NCBI GenBank assembly: GCA_964627665.1
Contig: CAZVKG010000003.1
Location: forward strand, 27,312 to 91,311
Direction of reading: 5' to 3'
DNA: 64,000 nt
From: UBA1351 sp964627665
GTDB taxonomy: Bacteria; Bacillota; Clostridia; Lachnospirales; Vallitaleaceae
The notes under the pieces are model-generated. The model did no database searches. It saw nothing but the letters and a program-made list of their open reading frames with translations, and was not told the origin of the DNA. This document shows positions 17,116 through 25,688 of the stretch, piece after piece (position 1 is the first letter of the stretch; each line of letters starts with the position of its first letter). Position numbers and translations under genes: made by a program.

Positions 17116-18585
17116 ATGGGAAAACTAACCGGATTCAAAGAATATAAACGTCAGAACGGTTCATATCACGAGGAAAATGAACGTGTTGCACATTGGAGCG
17201 ACATCTATATACCACAAGACAGCGAAGGAATAAAGACACAAGCTGCACGATGTATGGATTGTGGTATACCTTTCTGCAGTTCTGGTTGTCCATTAGGTAA
17301 TATCATTCCGGATTTTAATGACCTCGTTTACAATGATCAATGGAAAAAAGCTTTACAAGTCCTTCATACGACAAACAACTTCCCTGAGTTCACCGGAAAG
17401 ATTTGCCCTGCTCCTTGTGAAAGCGCCTGTGTTCTTGGTCTCATTGATGATCCGATTGCCATTGAAGATATTGAACTTGCTATTGTTGAGCGTGGCTGGG
17501 AGGAAGGTTGGATAAAACCCCAACCTCCGGCAATTAGAACGGATAAGTCAATTGCTATTGTTGGTTCCGGTCCTTCCGGAATGGCTACTGCACAGCAGTT
17601 AGCTCGCGTTGGACATAAAGTTACACTTTTTGAACGCAACGAAGCTATTGGAGGCGCAATGCGTTTTGGTGTCCCTGATTATAAGCTTCCAAAAATATTT
17701 ATCGAACGTCGTGTTGAGCAAATGAAAGCCGAAGGCGTGATTATCAAGACAAGCACCAACGTTGGTCAAGATATTACAGCTGATGAATTGAAAAATACTT
17801 TTGATGCCATTTGCTTAACTGGTGGATCAACAGAGCCACGCGACCTGACTATATCAGGACGTGAGTTAAAAGGTATTTATTTTGCAATGGACTTCTTACC
17901 TCAATCAAATCGTCGAGTTTCAGATCTTCCTGTTCACCCGGATTTTGACATCACTGCAAAAGGAAAAAAAGTTGTTGTCATTGGTGGCGGAGATACCGGT
18001 TCAGACTGTATCGGAACCTCACTACGTCAAGGTGCTAGTGAAGTAACTCAACTTGAATTATTGCCAATGCCTCCAAAAGAAAGGGATAATTCACAACCAT
18101 GGCCGGTATTCCCACGCTTATATAAGACCAGTACATCACATAAAGAAGCGATGGCAACCTTAGGACATGATATACGTCTTTTCTCCATCGGAACCAAAGA
18201 ATTTATCAATGATGGAAATGGAAATGTATCTGCACTGCGTTGCGTTAAACTTAACTGGGTAATCCCGGAAGACGGTTCTAGACCCATCATGGAAGAAGTT
18301 CCTGATTCAGAATTTCTTATTGAAGCAGACCTTGTATTATTTGCTATGGGCTTTTTACATCCAGAACATACCGGACTTTTAGATGATCTTGGTGTCGATT
18401 ATGATCCACGGGGAAATGTGGCAACAGATCAGAGCTTTAAAACTTCGATTGACAAGGTTTTTGCCGCAGGTGATATGCGAAGAGGCCAATCTCTCGTCGT
18501 ACATGCAATTGCTGAAGGACGAAAACTGGCTAAAGAAGTGGATGAATATCTGATGGGCGAAACATTTTTACGATGCCCTGAATAA
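17116..18585 (+). CDS. gltD: Glutamate synthase, small (beta) subunit
   Basis: GltD oxidises NAD(P)H with FAD and passes electrons through iron-sulfur clusters to GltB. The 489 residues include an N-terminal ferredoxin-like domain with CMDCGIPFCSSGCPLG (about 48-63) and GKICPAPCESAC (about 94-105). Next come an FAD-binding loop GSGPSGMA (about 150-157) and an NAD(P) site VVIGGGDTGSDC (about 288-299). The C-terminal FAD contact is AAGDMRRGQSLVV. It forms a two-gene operon with gltB, closed by a strong terminator. Confidence 0.98.
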   Translation: MGKLTGFKEYKRQNGSYHEENERVAHWSDIYIPQDSEGIKTQAARCMDCGIPFCSSGCPLGNIIPDFNDLVYNDQWKKALQVLHTTNNFPEFTGKICPAPCESACVLGLIDDPIAIEDIELAIVERGWEEGWIKPQPPAIRTDKSIAIVGSGPSGMATAQQLARVGHKVTLFERNEAIGGAMRFGVPDYKLPKIFIERRVEQMKAEGVIIKTSTNVGQDITADELKNTFDAICLTGGSTEPRDLTISGRELKGIYFAMDFLPQSNRRVSDLPVHPDFDITAKGKKVVVIGGGDTGSDCIGTSLRQGASEVTQLELLPMPPKERDNSQPWPVFPRLYKTSTSHKEAMATLGHDIRLFSIGTKEFINDGNGNVSALRCVKLNWVIPEDGSRPIMEEVPDSEFLIEADLVLFAMGFLHPEHTGLLDDLGVDYDPRGNVATDQSFKTSIDKVFAAGDMRRGQSLVVHAIAEGRKLAKEVDEYLMGETFLRCPE

Positions 18586-18592
18586 ATATAAT

Positions 18593-18654
18593 AGACATAT
18601 AAAAAAGGAGCTTTCCGTTTGAAATTATAGCGGAAAGCTCCTTTTTATATGTCT
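18593..18654. terminator. Long bidirectional terminator after gltD
   Basis: The inner arms GGAGCTTTCCG and CGGAAAGCTCC continue outward into AGACATATAAAAA and its complement, giving a stem of about 24 bp with one bulge and a 13-base loop. The stop codon of the convergent aldo/keto reductase gene (18653-18655) lies at its foot. Confidence 0.9.
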
Positions 18655-19813
18655 ATTTTTCCATTACGGCTACAAGGTCTCTTAATTTTTCAGGTATAGG
18701 TATGTTTTGTGGGCATTGTGGTACACATGCTCCACACTCAACGCAAATTGACGCTTTTTCATCTTCGGGCATATTTTGATATTGCTTCATCTGTCCTTCT
18801 TTTAAAGAAGGGTCATCAAAGAGATTATATTCATTGTATCGCGCAAAATTTCCGGGAATATTGACACCATAAGGGCATGGCATGCAATATTCGCACCCTG
18901 TACAGTCAACTTTTATTCGATCTCTAAAAATAGTTTTTGCTCGATTCATAATATCCTTTTCTTCTATTGTAAATGAATTCGGATGCCCTTCTTCTGCAAT
19001 CTCCATGTTTTCTTTAACTTGATCTAATGTGGACATTCCACTCAGCACAACATGGGTCTCCGCTTGTTCCCATATCCATCGCAAGGCCCATTTTGCAGGT
19101 GTTTTTTTGTTTTCGGCTTCATCAAATGCAGCTTGTACCGCATCCGGTATACTACGCACTAGATTACCACCACGTAATGGTTCCATAATAACAATACCCA
19201 AATCTCTAGCTACTGCATAATCTAGGCCTTCTTTACCTGCCTGATATTCTTCATCAATATAATTATATTGAATCTGACAAAATGACCAATCATAATCGTC
19301 CACAATACGTTTAAAGGTATCTAACTTATCATGAAAGGAAAATCCCGCATATCGTATTCGACCATCCTTGATTGCCGTGTCTAAGAACTCATCAATGCCT
19401 AAATTCATCAAGTTATCCCAGCGCGCACTATCTAATGCATGTACCAAGTAAAAATCGATATGATCGGTCTCTAAGCGCTCTAATTGACGATTCAAATAGT
19501 AGTCCATGTCCTCCCGCGTTTCAATTAGCCAACTTGGTAATTTCGTCGCCAAATGTACTTTCTCGCGATACCCTTTTTTTAAAGCTTTAGCCACTAAGGG
19601 TTCACTCATTCCACCATCTTTACCCCCATCGCCATGATAGGGATATGCTGTATCCACATAATTAAGTCCACGGTCAATGGCGTAATGCATCATTTCAATT
19701 GATTTTTCTTCATCAATTTGCGTTGAATCTTGACCTAAAAGCGGAAAACGCATACACCCGAAACCTAAAATCGATACTTTTTCTCCTGTTTTTCCAAATT
19801 CTCTATATAACAT
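18653..19813 (-). CDS. Aldo/keto reductase with C-terminal 4Fe-4S ferredoxin domain
   Basis: The N-terminal 280 residues form an NAD(P)H-dependent aldo/keto reductase barrel. The tetrad residues appear as D and Y in NYVDTAYPYHGDGG, K in HLATKLPSW and H in YLVHALDS. The C-terminal 100 residues hold two cysteine groups, CTGCEYCMPCPYGVNIP and CVECGACVPQCPQNIPIP, predicted to bind two 4Fe-4S clusters. This AKR-ferredoxin form is widespread in anaerobic clostridia, with unknown substrate. The cytosolic enzyme could couple a carbonyl reduction to ferredoxin-type electron flow. It is monocistronic. Its promoter has the 19-bp spacer and central dyad of MerR-type control, matching the promoter of the second aldo/keto reductase at 50166-51167. 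Confidence 0.93.
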   Translation of the reverse strand: MLYREFGKTGEKVSILGFGCMRFPLLGQDSTQIDEEKSIEMMHYAIDRGLNYVDTAYPYHGDGGKDGGMSEPLVAKALKKGYREKVHLATKLPSWLIETREDMDYYLNRQLERLETDHIDFYLVHALDSARWDNLMNLGIDEFLDTAIKDGRIRYAGFSFHDKLDTFKRIVDDYDWSFCQIQYNYIDEEYQAGKEGLDYAVARDLGIVIMEPLRGGNLVRSIPDAVQAAFDEAENKKTPAKWALRWIWEQAETHVVLSGMSTLDQVKENMEIAEEGHPNSFTIEEKDIMNRAKTIFRDRIKVDCTGCEYCMPCPYGVNIPGNFARYNEYNLFDDPSLKEGQMKQYQNMPEDEKASICVECGACVPQCPQNIPIPEKLRDLVAVMEK

Positions 19814-19863
19814 AAAAACCTCCTACATAAAATTTGATAATTGTCAGATTATTTATTATCTTA

Positions 19864-19894
19864 ATTATAGCGGTTAAAGTGTACTTTAAGTCAA
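19864..19894 (-). promoter_or_regulatory. MerR-type promoter/operator of the aldo/keto reductase gene
   Basis: On the minus strand TTGACT (complement of 19889-19894) and TATAAT (complement of 19864-19869) are 19 bp apart. The spacer contains the dyad TTAAAGT-N2-ACTTTAA (19874-19889). Overlong spacers with a central dyad are the hallmark of MerR-family activation (AdhR/NmlR sites are similar). The same arrangement recurs at 51229-51259. Confidence 0.75.
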
Positions 19895-19933
19895 GAGATT
19901 CTAGAAAATTCAGCATAAATTCAACGAAAAGCC

Positions 19934-20077
19934 TAGTCAAATTGTTAAATTTTTGATAAAATAGAGCGGTATGTGTCGTAAAAGCACATAGAACAAAACA
20001 TTACGGTTTTTTCACCGATGATTTTTCGGTGTGGAATAAAATATAAGCGTTCATTAGAAGGAAGGAGAACCATCAAA
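19934..20077 (+). promoter_or_regulatory. Promoter and structured leader of the NifU-like/GGGtGRT operon
   Basis: TAGTCA (19934-19939) and TAAAAT (19957-19962) are 17 bp apart. The leader of about 110 bases holds two small hairpins: TATGTG/CACATA (about 19969-19990) and CACCGA/TCGGTG (about 20012-20030). Neither is followed by a T-run, so they are not obvious terminators. They may affect RNA stability or translation, or bind a ligand. I recognise no known riboswitch. Confidence 0.5.
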
Positions 20078-20770
20078 ATGATTTATTCACATGAAGTAGA
20101 AAATATGTGTACCGTTGCAAAAGGTCCTAAAAATGGTCCTGCACCAATTCCTGTTGAGGGAAAATGGGTTAAAGCCTATGATGTCAAAGATATTTCCGGC
20201 TTAACACATGGTGTTGGCTGGTGTGCACCACAACAAGGTGCTTGTAAATTAACTCTAAACGTAAAAGACGGTATTATTGAAGAGGCTCTTGTCGAAACGG
20301 TGGGTTGTTCAGGTATGACACACTCTGCCGCAATGGCAAGTGAACTCTTACCAGGCAAAACTATTCTCGAAGCTTTAAACACAGATCTTGTCTGTGATGC
20401 GATTAATGTTGCTATGCGCGAGCTCTTCTTGCAAATTGCATACGGTCGTACACAAACAGCTTTCTCTGAAGGCGGATTACCTATCGGTGCCGGTCTTGAA
20501 GACCTTGGAAAAGGTTTACGCTCACAAGTAGGTACAATGTATGGTACCAAAGCTAAAGGTACCCGTTATCTTGAAATGGCTGAAGGTTATGTAACACAAA
20601 TGGGTCTTGATGAAAATGATGAAGTTATCGGATACAAATTTGTTCATCTTGGAAAAATGATGGAATTTGTAGCAAAAGGCAAAAGTGCTAATGAAGCTAT
20701 GGAAGACGCTACAAGTCAATACGGTCGATTCGATGATGCTGTTAAATTCATTGATCCAAGACACGAATAA
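20078..20770 (+). CDS. NifU/IscU-like iron-sulfur scaffold protein (partner of GGGtGRT protein)
   Basis: The product has 230 residues starting MIYSHEVENMC. The frame is open upstream to 20018, but only the ATG at 20078 has a ribosome site (AAGGAAGGAG). It resembles an extended NifU-type scaffold domain with conserved cysteines in GWCAPQQGACKL, ETVGCSGMTHS and TDLVCDAIN, the positions used for cluster assembly in IscU-like proteins. The C-terminal part (from about residue 110), with EGGLPIGAGLEDLGKGLRSQ and EVIGYKFVHLGKMMEF, is not part of classical IscU. In anaerobes this family is found next to the GGGtGRT gene, as here (20-base gap). The biochemical role is not established. It is separate from the suf system at 41.4-46.4 kb. 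Confidence 0.85.
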   Translation: MIYSHEVENMCTVAKGPKNGPAPIPVEGKWVKAYDVKDISGLTHGVGWCAPQQGACKLTLNVKDGIIEEALVETVGCSGMTHSAAMASELLPGKTILEALNTDLVCDAINVAMRELFLQIAYGRTQTAFSEGGLPIGAGLEDLGKGLRSQVGTMYGTKAKGTRYLEMAEGYVTQMGLDENDEVIGYKFVHLGKMMEFVAKGKSANEAMEDATSQYGRFDDAVKFIDPRHE

Positions 20771-20790
20771 ACTAAAGGAGGACAAGAAGA

Positions 20791-21786
20791 ATGCCATTAT
20801 TTGAAAGTTACGCAAGAAGAATAGATCAAATAACGCCTGTATTGGAAAAATACGAACTCGAAAGCCTTGAGGCTGCTAAACAACTTTGTTTAGATAAAGG
20901 AATTGATGTACATCAAATCGTTAAAGAAATTCAACCGATTTGCTTTGAAAATGCTTTATGGGCATATACATTAGGCGCTGCCATTGCAATAAAAAAAGGA
21001 TTAACTGTTGCTGCTGAAGCTGCTGAAGCTTTAGGTGAAGGTCTTCAAGCTTTTTGTATACCCGGCTCTGTTGCAGATCAACGTAAAGTTGGTATCGGTC
21101 ACGGTAACCTTGCAGCTATGCTACTTCGTGAAGAAACAACGTGTTTTGCTTTCTTAGCCGGTCACGAGTCCTTTGCAGCTGCCGAAGGCGCTATTGGGAT
21201 TGCAAAATCAGCCAATAAAGTACGTAAACAACCCCTTCAAGTTATCTTAAATGGTCTTGGCAAAGATGCAGCACAGATTATCTCTCGTATCAATGGATTT
21301 ACTCATGTTGAAACGGCTTTTGATTATTATACAGGTGAACTTAAAGTTGTCAATGAAAAAGCTTATTCAACAGGTGATCGTGGTGCAGTTCGTTGTTACG
21401 GTGCGGATGACGTTCGTGAAGGTGTTGCTATTATGCATCACGAAAGTGTTGGTGTGTCTATCACTGGTAACTCAACAAATCCTACACGTTTCCAACATCC
21501 GGTTGCCGGAACCTACAAAAAAGAGTGTATTGAGCAAGGGAAGAAATTCTTCTCTGTTGCTTCCGGTGGTGGTACAGGACGTACTTTACATCCTGATAAC
21601 ATGGCTGCAGGTCCTGCATCCTATGGTATGACAGATACAATGGGTCGCATGCATTCTGACGCTCAATTTGCCGGTTCTTCATCTGTACCTGCTCATGTTG
21701 AGATGATGGGACTTATCGGAATGGGTAACAATCCAATGGTTGGTGCATCTGTTGCCGTAGCCGTTGCTATCGAACAAAACGCTTAA
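20791..21786 (+). CDS. GGGtGRT family protein
   Basis: The 331-residue product carries the signature GGGTGRT at residues 259-265, which names this conserved but uncharacterised family. Other conserved-looking patches are GIGHGNLAAMLLREETTCFAFL, FAAAEGAIGIAKSANKVRK and a glycine-rich C-terminus with GLIGMGNNPMVGASVAVAVA. It has no signal peptide or membrane span, so it is cytoplasmic. It lies 20 bases behind the NifU-like gene with its own AGGAGG and is followed by a terminator, so the pair is a two-gene operon. The gene pairing suggests an iron-sulfur-dependent function or a cluster-transfer target (inference). Confidence 0.9.
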   Translation: MPLFESYARRIDQITPVLEKYELESLEAAKQLCLDKGIDVHQIVKEIQPICFENALWAYTLGAAIAIKKGLTVAAEAAEALGEGLQAFCIPGSVADQRKVGIGHGNLAAMLLREETTCFAFLAGHESFAAAEGAIGIAKSANKVRKQPLQVILNGLGKDAAQIISRINGFTHVETAFDYYTGELKVVNEKAYSTGDRGAVRCYGADDVREGVAIMHHESVGVSITGNSTNPTRFQHPVAGTYKKECIEQGKKFFSVASGGGTGRTLHPDNMAAGPASYGMTDTMGRMHSDAQFAGSSSVPAHVEMMGLIGMGNNPMVGASVAVAVAIEQNA

Positions 21787-21816
21787 CATTAATTATATAT
21801 ACTTTTTAAATGTAAT

Positions 21817-21861
21817 AAAAGCTGTTAATCTTGCCTTTACGCTAAGATTAACAGCTTTTTT
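21817..21861. terminator. Terminator between the GGGtGRT gene and the convergent phosphatase gene
   Basis: AAAAGCTGTTAATCTT and AAGATTAACAGCTTTTTT form a stem of about 16 bp with an 11-base loop and a T-run on the plus strand. The A-run on the other side lets it also work for the minus strand. Confidence 0.88.
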
Positions 21862-21868
21862 CATATCT

Positions 21869-22531
21869 TTATTTTTTATCATCTATAAACCATCCATCAT
21901 ATTGACTTTGATCTTGATAATGATCGACACGTCCAATATATTCATAAGTAAACTTATCTTTATTATAAATACTTTTTGTAATCGATGTCGGCTTTAATTT
22001 GATCCCACTCCATAATTCTGATATTGGAAGCCCTTGTGTATATGCAATGAAGCTTTTTAAAACAATGGCATGGGCAACAATTAAGATGTTTGTATGTATA
22101 TCATGGACGATAACTTCTTCACAAAAATGTTGAATTCGTTGTCGTACATCATGAAAATCTTCTCCGCTTGTGGCTACATATTGGTCCGGCGTATACCAAA
22201 AAACCTCATGCTTTTCCGGTTCACTTCTTTCAACATCACTGACAAGTTTGCCTTGCCAATCCCCAAGATGAATTTCTTTTAAATCCACATGGGAAATAAC
22301 CGGAATATCCCGTTTCCCACGAAGAATCAAGGCGGTTTTGTATGCACGCTCAAGGGGTGATGAATATATAATGTCAATATCTTCTTTCTCGAGCCATTTA
22401 GCAAGCTGCTCTGCTTGACGAACCCCATTATCTGTTAGTGGAGAGTTTAGTTGCCCCTGCATTCTTCGTACCGTATTCCACTTTGTTTCACCATGTCGTG
22501 TTAACCAAATAGTCTTCATATTCTTCTTCAT
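21869..22531 (-). CDS. Histidine phosphatase family protein (phosphoglycerate mutase-like)
   Basis: The protein has about 220 residues. The catalytic signature TRHGETKWN is near the N-terminus, with the acid/base segment SSPLERAYKTA and the second histidine in VAHAIVLKSF. This fits broad phosphatases of the PhoE/CobC branch rather than dPGM mutases. Substrate is unknown. The start region has three in-frame ATGs inside a small tandem GAAGAATAT repeat (22543, 22531, 22519). I prefer 22531, which has GAGG six bases upstream. It is monocistronic and convergent with the GGGtGRT operon. Confidence 0.85.
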   Translation of the reverse strand: MKKNMKTIWLTRHGETKWNTVRRMQGQLNSPLTDNGVRQAEQLAKWLEKEDIDIIYSSPLERAYKTALILRGKRDIPVISHVDLKEIHLGDWQGKLVSDVERSEPEKHEVFWYTPDQYVATSGEDFHDVRQRIQHFCEEVIVHDIHTNILIVAHAIVLKSFIAYTQGLPISELWSGIKLKPTSITKSIYNKDKFTYEYIGRVDHYQDQSQYDGWFIDDKK

Positions 22532-22610
22532 ATTCTTCCTCATATTCTTTTAATTCTCTTTGCTATTATATCAATACCTTCTTGACAAAGCAAGGAATCC
22601 CACGATAATA

Positions 22611-22639
22611 ATGACAAGCCGAAAACGATATGTTATAAT
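22611..22639 (+). promoter_or_regulatory. Promoter of the cyclophilin gene
   Basis: ATGACA at 22611-22616 and a perfect TATAAT at 22634-22639 are separated by 17 bp. The AAAGGAG ribosome site follows, just before the ATG at 22671. Confidence 0.65.
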
Positions 22640-22670
22640 ACACACGTATTCTTATTGAAAGGAGATTATT

Positions 22671-23195
22671 ATGGAAAAAAATAACCCTATCGTTACAATA
22701 GAAACAAATCGTGACGGTATCATAAAAGTAGAACTTTATCCAGAAATCGCACCAAACTCAGTGAATAACTTTATTTCATTGATAAAAAAAGGTTTTTATG
22801 ACGGCCTGACTTTTCATCGTGTCATTCCCGGATTCATGATCCAAGGCGGTTGCCCTGACGGAACCGGTATGGGCGGTCCAGGATATTCAATTAAAGGGGA
22901 ATTTAGTGGCAATGGATTTGATAATCCGTTAAAACATACACGTGGCGTCCTTTCTATGGCTAGATCAATGAATCCAAATTCAGCCGGATCCCAATTTTTC
23001 CTTATGGTAAAAGATTCTCCACATCTTGACGGACAATATGCTGCTTTTGGAAAAGTGATTAGTGGTATAGAAATCTGTGATGCTATTGTGAGCAGTCCAA
23101 AAAACAATAACGATCAGCCACATGAACCTCAAGTTATGGTATCTGTAACCGTTGACACTCAAGGTGTCGATTACGATGAACCAGAAAAAATGTAG
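22671..23195 (+). CDS. Peptidyl-prolyl cis-trans isomerase, cyclophilin type
   Basis: This 174-residue, single-domain cytosolic cyclophilin catalyses proline isomerisation during protein folding. Diagnostic segments are FHRVIPGFMIQGGCPDGTG (catalytic arginine and PPIase core), ARSMNPNSAGSQFFLMV and LDGQYAAFGKVI. There is no signal peptide. It stands alone with its own promoter and terminator. Confidence 0.95.
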   Translation: MEKNNPIVTIETNRDGIIKVELYPEIAPNSVNNFISLIKKGFYDGLTFHRVIPGFMIQGGCPDGTGMGGPGYSIKGEFSGNGFDNPLKHTRGVLSMARSMNPNSAGSQFFLMVKDSPHLDGQYAAFGKVISGIEICDAIVSSPKNNNDQPHEPQVMVSVTVDTQGVDYDEPEKM

Positions 23196-23212
23196 CATAA
23201 AAGCTCTTTAAA

Positions 23213-23255
23213 AAATCAAGCAGTATTCAGTTCAACTGAATACTGCTTGATTTTT
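23213..23255. terminator. Near-perfect palindromic bidirectional terminator
   Basis: AAATCAAGCAGTATTCAGTT and its exact complement flank a single C, a 41-base perfect inverted repeat. T-runs follow on the plus strand and lie upstream as A-runs for the minus strand. It contains the stop codon of the convergent TPR-GGDEF gene. Confidence 0.9.
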
Positions 23256-24764
23256 ACCTTCTTTTTTACCCTTATACAATCGTTGGTCTGCCAGATTGAT
23301 ACTTGAATCAAATTCACCCATTAATGGTGCCAATCCAAAAGTCATTGTAATTTTAAGCTGCATATCTTTATAAAAAAAGGAAGTGTTGATTATACGTTCA
23401 CGCAAATCATAGATATAGGATAAGGCGTCCTCCATTGTTGCATAAGGTAGCACAATCAAAAATTCTTCACCACCCCAACGCGCAACACGATATCCTCTCT
23501 GCAAGCTTTCCTTTAAAATCTTAGATAATTGTTTAAGGATCTCATCACCACAAGGATGGCCATATTGATCATTAATCCGCTTAAAGTCATCAATATCAGA
23601 TAATATGAGAATATGACGGCCATTAAACTCAAGATTATTAAACGTTTTTTTCATTCCACGCCGATTAAGCAAACCTGTTAGTGCATCACATTGAACTTCT
23701 TGAGACAATTGCTTATTTACACGCTCTAAGCTTTGGTACTGTTCAACATATTCCGCTAGCTCACGTTCTTTTATATAAAGATTATATTCATTTTGTAAAC
23801 GATAGATCTTTTCTTTATTGCTTTCAGCAGTGAAATATTGTTGAAGCTCTGTTCCCGTCTTATAGGCATTATATGCCAATTCAAATTCTTCAATATCTGA
23901 ATAGGCTTCTGCCATGGCATAATATAATTCAACCTTATGTTTTTGTATATTATACTTTCTTGCTACATTTAGAGCCGATTCAAGAACTTGAAGCGCCTGT
24001 TCACTTTGACGCTCTTTTAACAATAATCGTCCTAGAAGATAATTTCCATAAATTTGGCCTTCATTATATTGAATATCGCCGGCTAAATTCAAAGCGCGTT
24101 CATAAAATTCCTTGGACAAAGAACCATTATTCATGCGTTCATATATAGATGCAATTTCAAGATAAACAAGAACCAAACCTTTTTGGTAATCAATATCTTT
24201 AAAAACCTCTAATGATTTCAAGCCGTATTTTAAGGCTTTATCATATAATCGCCTGGCCATTGAGATACGACACAAGACTAAGTTTGCATTGCCAATAAGC
24301 GTCTCGTCATCGAGTAGTTCTGATAATTGTAAAGCCTCAATACCATAATCCATTGCCATGTCGATTGCTCGAATATCTATATAAACCATAGCCATTTTTC
24401 GTAACAAATCACAACGTTTTTTCTTAGCTTCTTGCTCCATCGGATTTTTTAACGCTTCCATATAATAGAAAATTGAAGACTCACTAATGCCTAACTTACG
24501 ATATATGTCCCCTGCAAGGCTTAAGGTATAATAATATTCTTCAAACTTTTTATGATGTTCTGAAAGGTTTAACCCTTTCAAAACGAAGTCTAGTGCATTG
24601 AAAAAATCATTACAATAATAGTAGCAATATGCCACTTGGTTAATAAAGGAAAGATTTTCTGACTCAAGTGTATATACTTCAAGCGCATCCTCCAAATATT
24701 TTTTTGGAGATGTAGAATATTTCAAATAGTATTGATACGTATACCGTTCTCTTGTTTCTTCCAT
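23232..24764 (-). CDS. TPR-repeat diguanylate cyclase
   Basis: This 510-residue cytosolic protein has TPR-like helical repeats over about residues 1-330, a short coiled-coil linker (about 325-360), and a C-terminal GGDEF domain (about 355-510). The active-site motif is GGEEF in RWGGEEFLIVLP, with NRRGMKKTF and LSDIDDFKRINDQYGHPCGDE upstream. It should be an active cyclase making c-di-GMP. No RxxD inhibitory site is present five residues before the motif. The TPR part probably takes input from a protein partner. It is 17 bases downstream of era, so possibly co-transcribed. Its stop lies inside a terminator. Confidence 0.92.
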   Translation of the reverse strand: MEETRERYTYQYYLKYSTSPKKYLEDALEVYTLESENLSFINQVAYCYYYCNDFFNALDFVLKGLNLSEHHKKFEEYYYTLSLAGDIYRKLGISESSIFYYMEALKNPMEQEAKKKRCDLLRKMAMVYIDIRAIDMAMDYGIEALQLSELLDDETLIGNANLVLCRISMARRLYDKALKYGLKSLEVFKDIDYQKGLVLVYLEIASIYERMNNGSLSKEFYERALNLAGDIQYNEGQIYGNYLLGRLLLKERQSEQALQVLESALNVARKYNIQKHKVELYYAMAEAYSDIEEFELAYNAYKTGTELQQYFTAESNKEKIYRLQNEYNLYIKERELAEYVEQYQSLERVNKQLSQEVQCDALTGLLNRRGMKKTFNNLEFNGRHILILSDIDDFKRINDQYGHPCGDEILKQLSKILKESLQRGYRVARWGGEEFLIVLPYATMEDALSYIYDLRERIINTSFFYKDMQLKITMTFGLAPLMGEFDSSINLADQRLYKGKKEGKNQAVFS

Positions 24765-24781
24765 AGCAACCTCATCTTAAT

Positions 24782-25675
24782 TTATTGGTTTTGATCATAG
24801 CCATAATTCTTTAAGTGAAATTCGCTGTCGCGCCAGTTATCTTTAACTTTGACCCACAACTCAAGGTGTACTTTTGTCCCAAGTAAATTTTGAATATCTC
24901 TACGTGCTTGTGTTCCGATTTTTTTGATCATCTGTCCTTGTTTCCCTAAAATTATAGGTTTATGAGATTTTTTCTCACATACAATGGTTGCATGAATCTC
25001 AAGAATCGGCTGACCTTCACGTTCTTCGAAGGATTCCACAACCACTGCTATACCATGAGGCACTTCTTCTTTTAAGAAAAACAAGGTTTTCTCTCGAATA
25101 AGTTCTGCTACTAATTGTTTTTCAGGCTGATCTGTAACCATACCTTCCGGGAAAAACATTGGACCTTCAACGAGATGCTTTCGAACCGCATCTAATACTG
25201 CTTCTGAATTTTCCCCTTTTAGGGCAGAAACAGGCACAATATCATCAAATGCGTAGAGTTTTCGATAGGCATCCATGACTAACAAAATCTCATTCTTAGG
25301 AATTAAGTCCATTTTATTAATGACTAAAATCACCGGTGTTTTGATTTCTTTTAACTTTTCGATAATAAACAAGTCTCCGGCTCCAACCTTCTGATCCGGT
25401 TCCACTAGCCAAAGTAGGGCATCAACCTCTGAAAATGTTGATAATGCCATTTGATTCATGTGTTCACCCAGTTTATGTTTGGGCTTATGAATTCCCGGTG
25501 TATCAATAAAAATAATTTGTTCCTTCTCTGTTGTCAAAATCGTTTGAATACGATTTCGTGTTGTTTGCGGTTTGTTGGACATTATCGCAACTTTCTTTCC
25601 TATAAAGTGATTCATGAGTGTCGATTTCCCCACATTGGGGCGTCCTATAATTGTAACAAAACCTGATTTAAACAT
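24782..25675 (-). CDS. era: GTPase Era
   Basis: Era is an essential GTPase that binds the 3' end of 16S rRNA during 30S assembly. The 297 residues contain G1 GRPNVGKS (about 11-18), DTPG, and NKMD, plus a C-terminal KH RNA-binding domain (about 200-290) with KPIILGKQGQMIKKIG. The frame is open to 25705, but the ATG at 25675 (MFKSGFVTIIG) has the GAGAGAGGA ribosome site and is the family start. Usual neighbours (ybeY, recO, cdd) are absent. It sits between the large activase gene and the TPR-GGDEF gene. Confidence 0.97.
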   Translation of the reverse strand: MFKSGFVTIIGRPNVGKSTLMNHFIGKKVAIMSNKPQTTRNRIQTILTTEKEQIIFIDTPGIHKPKHKLGEHMNQMALSTFSEVDALLWLVEPDQKVGAGDLFIIEKLKEIKTPVILVINKMDLIPKNEILLVMDAYRKLYAFDDIVPVSALKGENSEAVLDAVRKHLVEGPMFFPEGMVTDQPEKQLVAELIREKTLFFLKEEVPHGIAVVVESFEEREGQPILEIHATIVCEKKSHKPIILGKQGQMIKKIGTQARRDIQNLLGTKVHLELWVKVKDNWRDSEFHLKNYGYDQNQ

Positions 25676-25688
25676 ATATTTTCCTCTC

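Noticed and set aside
20018..20077. 20-residue N-terminal extension of the NifU-like protein
   Set aside because: It spans a leader hairpin and lacks a ribosome site; the ATG at 20078 is behind AAGGAAGGAG.
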